Assembly (NCBI RefSeq): GCF_900589395.1
Contig: NZ_UUIS01000006.1
Location: forward strand, 1-64,000
Source of the DNA: Pseudomonas viridiflava
GTDB taxonomy: Bacteria > Pseudomonadota > Gammaproteobacteria > Pseudomonadales > Pseudomonadaceae
Direction: 5' to 3'
DNA length: 64,000 bases
This document shows, one piece after another, positions 50,401 through 56,237 of this stretch (the first letter of the stretch is position 1; the number at the start of each line of letters is the position of its first letter). The notes beneath the pieces are model-generated. The model was not told where the DNA came from, did no database searches, and worked only from the letters and a program-made list of their open reading frames with translations. The position numbers and the translations under genes are program-made.

Positions 50401-50779
50401 TAAAACGGTTCTTGGCAGTCCCGTTCACAGGATGCGAGACATCGGCGAGTATTGGTTGAAAGACCTGCGCTGCCAATGGATCCCTCATGAACAAGGCCAA
50501 GGCCTGCGCTTGAGCGGGCCGTTCAAACTGATAACCGGCACATTCCTGTCCCTTCCTCGCCAACTGTATCTGCGAGTGAAATACAGCACGCCACTGACAA
50601 CAATGCTTGAGATAGACCCATATCTAGGAGGCAAACACGGCCTGGCCTTCGCCCTGTCGGTCGACGGCGGTGCCATCCCGTTACGCAGCTCAGGCACACC
50701 GGTGCTGGATCAGGCGCGCCTGCATAACATTCGCATTCAGGATAATTCGATGATCTCGCTCCCCAAGGAGAAGCCATGA
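47471..50779 (+). CDS. VasX-like MIX-motif T6SS effector, predicted pore-former
   Basis: A 1102-residue protein, likely the cargo of this VgrG. Near the N-terminus CPARQDTIFVVPVRYALAE resembles the VasX/BTH_I2691-type N-terminal region, and LRAGYLYLWQ (residues 77-86) fits the first MIX motif (hRxGhhYhhh) known from type VI effectors. The middle (about 150-690) is soluble and helical with charged stretches. From about residue 695 there are several hydrophobic segments: about 697-715, 731-748, 767-786, and a long block 818-874. A soluble tail follows. This build matches colicin-like VasX toxins that permeabilise membranes. It overlaps its neighbours by ATGA on both sides. The DNA from about 49.5 kb on is AT-richer than vgrG, a sign of transfer. 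Confidence 0.82.
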   Translation: MSTDPNETALLNLCNAQRAAKAQPHEDISSPVAACPARQDTIFVVPVRYALAEKAASHPGCQPGVETRSHAMAARRLRAGYLYLWQGNGPLQRFGVCPEGRLDPDPLDGDDTLIQCGTLTGLALNKHQPAWLMYTEYPLDQQRCAELAQPATRQRRMRLIDLPQVANNLQAAHCPPLRAAEKVMAELMPETFSWGAASEHQRRGEAERRKAQQLYDTMIKHHTVETARAYTAAMNWISAREELLARYPDADKDRPAPGQWSAHHWNALTTYHWLRAARQEAQGLWAVLACLDDDLGVLRDIDHEQDHLEISHQQWIGDNQIRLTVGGFVRSLLREDGTELANLLNYRFAQQKPNITPEQGETLLEISRQLEPLRAEKARIIRSGRLRTQANAQARLADIDDEIEHVRAPMGSSLPRKIDRDDLESEVRRYRQQKKHNNKNGILDGKIGEYVDLPTMDHWLDVTAPDHYRHIEDRQQRLYADRGVFLPRHDSGTWFVNYDDAGYRTWLNGLAESCLTAQCIRSQGAQQYADYVRSKDPGALRQLFFSWSPSLETALNSETRLGEILAALSDENIANTKALLSKILGTEGQPVLAHMQAMANNSQWTAMVNRLAPAVLQLKGDKVDRLSGTWISLMTFTRLNSQLGFRWAQQQNVRTLEAFGQNVDEVRRWAARTGAAIGKGRVADIVNSRAVQDSGGLTPLIVLILNIWNASRYLGQAGVVETMDKQRFHDTLSATLYTAAALAAVVDNRVRKGAGITQFNTRSGTLLVPPLFIAIIGSLSAGAAYSEFQSLAFQIERSQDFVDPWLEFRKNIVGAQTAVYAAQAIAGTFYTFAAFTGLMSAGAALTGLGIALAPIILITAILGVIYLVASLFQRTPLQNFLSHSCWSHAKAKIPGPIDGKSQQEEMNHLLTLIYTPQISHEHNFDYALTDSRDGMKQHAYISGLRIDLPGATPETMKLQVALTGDPIIYDAWVDSRGKTVLGSPVHRMRDIGEYWLKDLRCQWIPHEQGQGLRLSGPFKLITGTFLSLPRQLYLRVKYSTPLTTMLEIDPYLGGKHGLAFALSVDGGAIPLRSSGTPVLDQARLHNIRIQDNSMISLPKEKP

Positions 50780-51693
50780 GCCTTCCTCCATCTGGCACCT
50801 GTAAAAAAGGCTTTTTTTCCAGGCAGGATTATCTGGCCCCCCTGCCTTTACCGACAGGACAAAAACCCAGTGACGGTATGCGGATCATCTGGCGTAAAAA
50901 TGATGTCTTCATGGACATCAGCAACTACAGCATCGGCTCGGGCATCATGATACTTTGGCCTATTATTATTATTTTTTGCAGCCTGGCCTATTTCACGGAC
51001 GATATTAACTTTCTGATTCTGGGAGCCGTCATAACAGTACCCTCCTGCCTGAGACTGATCTATTTACTCTTTCGTCCCACCCCTCTTCCTATCCGTTTCA
51101 ATCGGCAACGTCGCGAGGCCTGTTTTTTGAAAAGAAGTGGTGAATACTGGATTGTCCCCTGGGAAAGTGTCGTGGCTGCCGCCACCCAAGCCTCCTCGAC
51201 CAGCCAAGGTGGAAAGATGACCTACGGCATGCTGGTTGTCAGCCTTGAAAACCCTGACCCAAACGCTACTAAAGACAACCAGCACTTCACGATGGGCTTC
51301 GGCTGTGGCGGCGGTGAAGCAGCCATGGCGTTATGGGAGTGCATTCGTTGCTACATGGAAATCGGCCCCGACGCGGTCGAGGACCAGACGTTTCAATACA
51401 ATCGGCCAGGCAAAAATATATTCACCTGTTACAAAGAGGACTTTATCGAATTCGCACACAGACGTGGCTGGGTGCTCGCCTTTCTATGGGAGGGCCTGGT
51501 GGGCCTGTTCATCTTCAATTCGTTATTAATCTATGCCGTTGTAAAGTTGAAAATTTCCCCACCGCCCGACCTCGACCACCCCGACATCATCGAATGGTCC
51601 AAACCTCTGCCCCCCGAACAATGGGCCAAACCCTCCGCCGAACTGCAAGCGGCCCTGGCTGAAATGGGTCTGGAAGCGGAAGTTAAGATATGA
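50776..51693 (+). CDS. Putative immunity protein, tandem copy 1 (DUF6708-like)
   Basis: A 305-residue membrane protein, the first of three tandem paralogues following the effector. Hydrophobic segments at about residues 56-73, 78-99 and 231-256 surround a soluble part with the conserved RPTPLPIRFNRQRREACFLK and YWIVPWESVVAAATQ. I associate this with the DUF6708 family, often found beside VasX-like toxins, but could not check. Three membrane helices in a protein directly after a pore-former fit an immunity role like TsiV2. The start overlaps the effector stop by ATGA. Residues about 174-275 are encoded by DNA almost identical to copy 3. Confidence 0.75.
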   Translation: MSLPPSGTCKKGFFSRQDYLAPLPLPTGQKPSDGMRIIWRKNDVFMDISNYSIGSGIMILWPIIIIFCSLAYFTDDINFLILGAVITVPSCLRLIYLLFRPTPLPIRFNRQRREACFLKRSGEYWIVPWESVVAAATQASSTSQGGKMTYGMLVVSLENPDPNATKDNQHFTMGFGCGGGEAAMALWECIRCYMEIGPDAVEDQTFQYNRPGKNIFTCYKEDFIEFAHRRGWVLAFLWEGLVGLFIFNSLLIYAVVKLKISPPPDLDHPDIIEWSKPLPPEQWAKPSAELQAALAEMGLEAEVKI

Positions 51694-52604
51694 ATACACC
51701 GGCAGCTGGCATCTGTAAAAAAGGTTTTTTTTCCAGGCAGGATTATCTAGCACCATTCCCTGTACCCACAGGACAGACACCCAGTGATTCAATGGGAATT
51801 ATCTGGCGTAAAAACGACACGTTTCTGGATATAAGCCATTACAGCATCGGTACAGGCATCATGCTGCTCTGGCCGCTTCTCGTGCTTTTTTCCAGTATGG
51901 CCTATGCGCTGGACGACATCGCCATCCTGATCATGGGCGCTGTGATAACGGTGCTGCCCTGTTTGATGCTGATCTACTCACTCTTTCGCCCCACGCCTCT
52001 CCCCATCCGTTTCAACCGTCAGCGCCGCGAGGCCTGTTTCTTGAAAAGAAATGGCGACTACTGGATCGTTCCCTGGGAAAGCGTCGTGGCCGCCGCCACC
52101 CAAGTTTCCTCAACCAGCCAGGGCGGAAAAGTTACCCAAGGCATGCTGTTTATCCGCCTTGAGAACCCCGCCCCAAACGCGACGAAAGATAACCGAAACT
52201 TCACCATGGGTTTCGGCTGCGGCGGCGGCGAATCCGCCATGGCTCAGTGGGAATGCATACGTACTTATATGGAGGTTGGCCCTGATGCCGTCACCGACAA
52301 TACCGCCAGACTTGCTCATACCAAAGGCATCCTGGCCAGTTGCCTGGATGACTTAAAGGACGCAGCTCAGCGCAAGGGTTGGTTCATGGCCTTGCTCTGG
52401 GATGGTTTTTTCGGCGTGTTCATTTTCAACACATTGCTGGCCAATCTGCTGGAGCGCTGGAAGCTCTACCCGCTTCCCGACCTCGACCACCCCGACATCA
52501 TCGAATGGTCCAAACCCCTGCCTCCCGAACAATGGGCCAAACCCTCCGCCGAACTGCAAGCGGCCCTGGCTGAAATGGGTCTGGAAGCGGAAGTTAAGAT
52601 ATGA
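51690..52604 (+). CDS. Putative immunity protein, tandem copy 2 (DUF6708-like)
   Basis: A 304-residue paralogue with the same three-helix plan as its neighbours. It is the most divergent of the three: residues about 185-265 (for example DNTARLAHTKGILASCLDDL) and its membrane segments differ strongly, while the N-terminal CKKGFFSRQDYLAP, the RPTPLPIRFNRQRRE core and the tail PDLDHPDIIEWSKPLPPEQW are kept. The tail DNA, through the stop and into the next start, is nearly identical to that at the end of copy 1. The divergent middle may give it a different binding specificity. It overlaps copies 1 and 3 by ATGA. Confidence 0.75.
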   Translation: MNTPAAGICKKGFFSRQDYLAPFPVPTGQTPSDSMGIIWRKNDTFLDISHYSIGTGIMLLWPLLVLFSSMAYALDDIAILIMGAVITVLPCLMLIYSLFRPTPLPIRFNRQRREACFLKRNGDYWIVPWESVVAAATQVSSTSQGGKVTQGMLFIRLENPAPNATKDNRNFTMGFGCGGGESAMAQWECIRTYMEVGPDAVTDNTARLAHTKGILASCLDDLKDAAQRKGWFMALLWDGFFGVFIFNTLLANLLERWKLYPLPDLDHPDIIEWSKPLPPEQWAKPSAELQAALAEMGLEAEVKI

Positions 52605-53515
52605 ATACACCGGCAGCAGGCACCTGTAAAAAAGGCTTTTTTTCCAGGCAGGATTATCTGGCACCCCTGCCTTTACCGACAGGACAAAAACCCAGCGACG
52701 GTATGCGAATCATCTGGCGTAAAAATGATGTCTTCATGGACATCAGCAACTACAGCATCGGATCGGGCATCATGATGCTCTGGCCTCTTGTTATCATTTA
52801 TTGCAGCTTGGCTTATATGATGAACGATGTCATCGTCCTGATGATGGGGGCTGTCGTAACAGGTTTACCTGGCCTTATGCTGATCTATTCACTCTTTCGC
52901 CCTACTCCCCTTCCCATTCGCTTCAATCGGCAACGACGCGAGGCCTGTTTTTTGAAAAGAAGCGGTGAATACTGGATCGTTCCCTGGGAAAGCGTCGTAG
53001 CCGCCGCTACCCAATTCTCCTCAACCAGTCAGGGCGGAAAAATCACTCATGGCATGCTGTTTTTAAGCCTTGAAAACCCTGACCCAAACGCCACTAAAGA
53101 CAATCAACACTTCACCATGGCCTTCGGCTGTGGCGGCGGTGAAGCAGCCATGGCGTTATGGGAGTGCATTCGTTGCTACATGGAAATCGGCCCCGACGCG
53201 GTCGAGGACCAGACGTTTCAATACAATCGGCCAGGCAAAAATATATTCACCTGTTACAAAGAGGACTTTATCGAATTCGCACACAGACGTGGCTGGGTGC
53301 TCGCCTTTCTATGGGAGGGCCTGGTGGGCCTGCTCATCTTCAATTCGTTATTAATCTATGCCGTTGTAAAGTTGAAAATTTCCCCACCGCCCGACCTCGA
53401 CCACCCCGACATCATCGAATGGTCCAGACCCCTGCCGCCCGAACAATGGGCCAAACCCTCCGCCGAACTGCAGGCCGCACTGGCCAGATGGGAAGCCGAC
53501 CAGCAAGCGGCTTGA
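52601..53515 (+). CDS. Putative immunity protein, tandem copy 3 (DUF6708-like)
   Basis: A 304-residue paralogue. The N-terminus (MNTPAAGTCKKGFFSRQ) is like copy 2, the following segment (LPTGQKPSDGMRIIWRKND) is like copy 1, the first membrane region is its own, and residues about 174-275 are almost identical to copy 1 at the DNA level. The last ten residues (RWEADQQAA) differ from the shared AEMGLEAEVKI ending of copies 1 and 2, which marks the end of the duplicated unit. It ends the operon; a hairpin follows at 53520-53554. Confidence 0.75.
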   Translation: MNTPAAGTCKKGFFSRQDYLAPLPLPTGQKPSDGMRIIWRKNDVFMDISNYSIGSGIMMLWPLVIIYCSLAYMMNDVIVLMMGAVVTGLPGLMLIYSLFRPTPLPIRFNRQRREACFLKRSGEYWIVPWESVVAAATQFSSTSQGGKITHGMLFLSLENPDPNATKDNQHFTMAFGCGGGEAAMALWECIRCYMEIGPDAVEDQTFQYNRPGKNIFTCYKEDFIEFAHRRGWVLAFLWEGLVGLLIFNSLLIYAVVKLKISPPPDLDHPDIIEWSRPLPPEQWAKPSAELQAALARWEADQQAA

Positions 53516-53519
53516 TCCG

Positions 53520-53554
53520 GATGGGTCACCGGGCCGAAGACCCGCTGACCCATC
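53520..53554. terminator. Hairpin between the effector operon and the ABC exporter
   Basis: A perfect 9-bp outer stem GATGGGTCA/TGACCCATC with an inner CGGG/CCCG stem lies 5 bp after the last immunity-like gene, between convergent transcripts. There is no clear T-run on either side, so efficiency as an intrinsic terminator is uncertain. Confidence 0.5.
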
Positions 53555-53560
53555 ACTTGA

Positions 53561-54349
53561 TCAGTGGCGCATGCCGCGGCCGCTGACCAGCAGACGAATG
53601 CAGAACAGGTACAGCACCACGCTGGCCACGACCATGAAGGCCAGGGCGATGCTGATGCGGATGTCGGACACGCCCAGGATGCCGTAGCGGAAGGCGTTGA
53701 CCATGTGCAGCACCGGGTTGGCCAGCGAGACGGTCTGCCAGAACGGCGGCAGCAGGCTGATGGAGTAGAACACGCCGCCCAGGTAGGTCAGCGGGGTCAG
53801 GACGAAGGTCGGGATGATCGAGATGTCGTCGAAATTGCGGGCAAACACCGCGTTGACCAGGCCCAGCAGCGAGAAGATGGTTGCGGTCAACAGCACCACC
53901 ACAATGGTGACGCCCAGGTGATGCACTTGCAGGTCGGTGAAGAACATCGACAGGACCGTGACGATCACGCCCACCATCAGGCCGCGAAGCACGCCACCCA
54001 GCACATAGCCGATAAGAATGGTGTGCGGCGAGACCGGTGAGACCATCAGCTCTTCGATGGAGTGCTGGAACTTGGCGCCGAAGAAGCTCGACACCACGTT
54101 GCCATAGGAGTTGGTGATGATCGACATCATGATCAGCCCCGGCACGATGTACTGCATGTAGGTGAAGCCGCCCATGTCGCCGATCTGTCGGCCGATCAGG
54201 TTACCGAAGATCACGAAGTACAGAACCATGGTGATGGCCGGGGGCAGCAGGGTCTGCGGCCAGATACGGGTGAAACGCCGCACTTCGCGGTAGACGATGG
54301 TGTTCAGGGCCACCAGGTTGGGGCGCAATTCGCCGCCTTGCTTGTTCAT
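53561..54349 (-). CDS. ABC-2 type transporter permease (YadH-like)
   Basis: A 262-residue inner-membrane permease with six hydrophobic segments. It contains QTLLPPAITMVLYFVIFGNLIG, the ABC-2 signature around YMQYIVPGLIMMSIITNSYGN, and LTPLTYLGGVFYSISLLP. It pairs with the ATPase gene upstream, which it overlaps by 4 nt. The E. coli homologues YadGH have no firmly known substrate; export of a lipid or polysaccharide-type molecule is possible. The start codon ATG at 54349 is clear. Confidence 0.92.
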   Translation of the reverse strand: MNKQGGELRPNLVALNTIVYREVRRFTRIWPQTLLPPAITMVLYFVIFGNLIGRQIGDMGGFTYMQYIVPGLIMMSIITNSYGNVVSSFFGAKFQHSIEELMVSPVSPHTILIGYVLGGVLRGLMVGVIVTVLSMFFTDLQVHHLGVTIVVVLLTATIFSLLGLVNAVFARNFDDISIIPTFVLTPLTYLGGVFYSISLLPPFWQTVSLANPVLHMVNAFRYGILGVSDIRISIALAFMVVASVVLYLFCIRLLVSGRGMRH

Positions 54350-55278
54350 TGAGCCACCTTCGCCAGATTTTTCTCCACCAACGACACGAACAGCTCCTCA
54401 AGGCGATTGGCTTTGTTGCGCAGGCTCAGCACGTCGATGCCTTGGTGGGCCAGTTGGCTGAACAACGCGGTGATGCCTACGTTCTTGTCGACCTGCACTT
54501 CCAGCGTATGGTCATCGATCAGCTTGCAGGGAAACCCGGCCAGTTGTGGCGCGGCCGTGTGCGACTGTTTGAGGTCGAGCACGAAGGTTTCCACTGTCAG
54601 GGTGCTGAGCAGTTGCTTCATGCCCATGTTCTGCACGATCTCACCGTGGTCGATGATGCCGATGTTGCGGCACAGCTGCTCGGCCTCTTCCAGGTAATGA
54701 GTCGTGAGGATGATGGTGATGCCCTTCTGGTTCAGTTCGGTCAGGAAGGTCCACATCGAGCGGCGCAGTTCGATGTCCACGCCGGCGGTGGGCTCATCGA
54801 GGATCAGCAGGCGTGGCTCGTGCACCAGGGCGCGGGCAATCATCAGGCGCCGCTTCATGCCGCCGGACAGCGAACGTGAAGGCACATCGCGCTTGTCCCA
54901 CAGCCCGAGCTGGGTCAGGTACTGCTCGGCGCGCTCCTTGGCCACCTTGGCCGGAATGCCGTAGTAACCGGCCTGGGTCACGACGATATCGAAGGTCTTT
55001 TCAAACTGGTTGAAGTTGAACTCCTGCGGCACCACGCCGATCGAGCGCTTGAGCGCGGCCGGGTCGTGGTCCAGGTCGTGGCCGAAGATATTGACCGTCC
55101 CGCCGCTCTTGTTCACCAGCGTGGAAAGAATGCCGATGGTGGTGGACTTGCCGGCGCCGTTGGGGCCGAGCAAGGCAAAAAAGTCGCCTTCGGCAACGTC
55201 CAGGTTGATGCCCTTGAGGGCCTGGAAGCCGTTGCTGTAGGTCTTGGTCAACTGTCGGATGGACAGGGCTGAACTCAT
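54346..55278 (-). CDS. ABC transporter ATP-binding protein (YadG-like)
   Basis: A 310-residue ATPase for the permease above. Walker A is LLGPNGAGKST (about residues 36-46), the Q-loop is VVPQEF, the ABC signature is SLSGGMKRR, Walker B is LLILDEPTAG and the switch histidine is in LTTHYLEEAE. The C-terminal 80 residues are the usual extension of drug/exporter-type ATPases. The start at 55278 (MSSALSIRQL) is used; an in-frame ATG six codons upstream is possible. The gap to the GST-like gene (55279-55439) has no gene. Confidence 0.94.
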   Translation of the reverse strand: MSSALSIRQLTKTYSNGFQALKGINLDVAEGDFFALLGPNGAGKSTTIGILSTLVNKSGGTVNIFGHDLDHDPAALKRSIGVVPQEFNFNQFEKTFDIVVTQAGYYGIPAKVAKERAEQYLTQLGLWDKRDVPSRSLSGGMKRRLMIARALVHEPRLLILDEPTAGVDIELRRSMWTFLTELNQKGITIILTTHYLEEAEQLCRNIGIIDHGEIVQNMGMKQLLSTLTVETFVLDLKQSHTAAPQLAGFPCKLIDDHTLEVQVDKNVGITALFSQLAHQGIDVLSLRNKANRLEELFVSLVEKNLAKVAQ

Positions 55279-55439
55279 AGCTAAAAACGCACCCATCTGA
55301 AGAAATAAGGAAGGTCCATGGTGGCCCGATAAAACCATGGTGCTGGGCCGGGCCACCCAAGTACAGACACATTCATTAATAATAAGTATTAAACAGACAC
55401 AAAAAAGTCCGATGAAGCGCAGCAGGCCTTATCAGGGTC

Positions 55440-56063
55440 TCAGGTCAGTGGTGTCATGACCGCCTTGCGATACGCGGCACGGGCTGTCAGGCGCTCATAC
55501 CAGGCCTGCAGGTGGGGCAGATCGGCTCGTGTTATCGGCATCTCGAACCAGGCATAGGCGAAACAGCCCAAGGGGATGTCACCCATGCCCAGCTCATCGC
55601 CAGACAGGTAAGGCTGCTGCGCCAATGCCGCATCGACGATGGTCCATAACTCGTTGAGGGTTTGCACGCCCTGGGCAATCGCCGCCTTGTCCTGCTGCTC
55701 GACCGGGGTTCGCACCAGCCCCCAGAACACCGGGCGAAACGGCCCGGCCAGGGTCGAGCTGGCCCAATCCATCCACTTGTCAGCCTGGGCACGGGCTTGC
55801 GGGGCGGCCGGGTACAGGCCGGAACCGGCGCCATGGACAGCCGCCAGGTAGCGCACGATGGCGTTGGATTCCCACAGAATGAACGTGCCGTCCTCGATCA
55901 TCGGCACCCGGCCATTGGGGTTCATGGCGCGGTACTGCGGCGTGTCCACCAGGCCGAATTCGCCTCCGGCGTTGAGCGACTCATAAGGCACGCCGAGTTC
56001 TTCGGCAACCCACAGCGCCTTGCGCACATTGGTGGAATTCTGACGTCCCCAGATCTTGAGCAT
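55440..56063 (-). CDS. Glutathione S-transferase family protein
   Basis: A 207-residue cytosolic GST. The thioredoxin-like N-terminal domain has WGRQNSTNVRKALWVAEE with the likely active-site serine, NPNGRVPMIEDG and the glutathione-binding ESNAIVRYLA. The C-terminal helical domain has LGMGDIPLGCFAY. The start at 56063 (MLKIWGRQN) has an AGGAGA site 6 bp upstream. A longer frame joins it to antisense fadE sequence and is not real. It is divergent from fadE across 174 bp. Confidence 0.93.
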   Translation of the reverse strand: MLKIWGRQNSTNVRKALWVAEELGVPYESLNAGGEFGLVDTPQYRAMNPNGRVPMIEDGTFILWESNAIVRYLAAVHGAGSGLYPAAPQARAQADKWMDWASSTLAGPFRPVFWGLVRTPVEQQDKAAIAQGVQTLNELWTIVDAALAQQPYLSGDELGMGDIPLGCFAYAWFEMPITRADLPHLQAWYERLTARAAYRKAVMTPLT

Positions 56064-56120
56064 TACGTTCTCCTGCTTGGCAGTTCGGGCAATCACGGCC
56101 CGCCAGTCTACCCTGACAGG

Positions 56121-56146
56121 GTCGCAACTTCCTCGTCGCAACTTCC
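56121..56146. repeat. 12-bp direct repeat upstream of fadE
   Basis: GTCGCAACTTCC occurs twice (56121-56132, 56135-56146) with a 2-bp spacer, in the gap between divergent GST and fadE genes. A small GCCCG/CGGGC hairpin (56175-56188) lies closer to fadE. The repeat could be a tandem binding site for a regulator. Confidence 0.55.
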
Positions 56147-56237
56147 AGAGAGCCGCAGGGTCACTATCGAGATTGCCCGCTGTCGGGCATCCAGCCTTTG
56201 ATAACGCTCGAGCCGTTGTCATCACGGAGGATTTCTT

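Larger units (their letters stand above)
50776..53515 (+). repeat. Three tandem gene-sized repeats of about 912 bp
   Basis: The unit is one immunity-like gene. Near-identical tracts include 51298-51601 versus 53123-53426 (304 bp, one mismatch at 51508/53333) and 51565-51706 versus 52476-52617 (142 bp, two mismatches), the latter crossing the gene junction. Intervening parts are much more diverged. This mosaic shows exchange between copies after duplication. Confidence 0.9.

Noticed and set aside
44399..53560. Effector island as a prophage or IS-borne element
   Set aside because: No transposase, integrase or flanking direct repeats were seen; only vgrG resembles phage proteins, as expected for T6SS.
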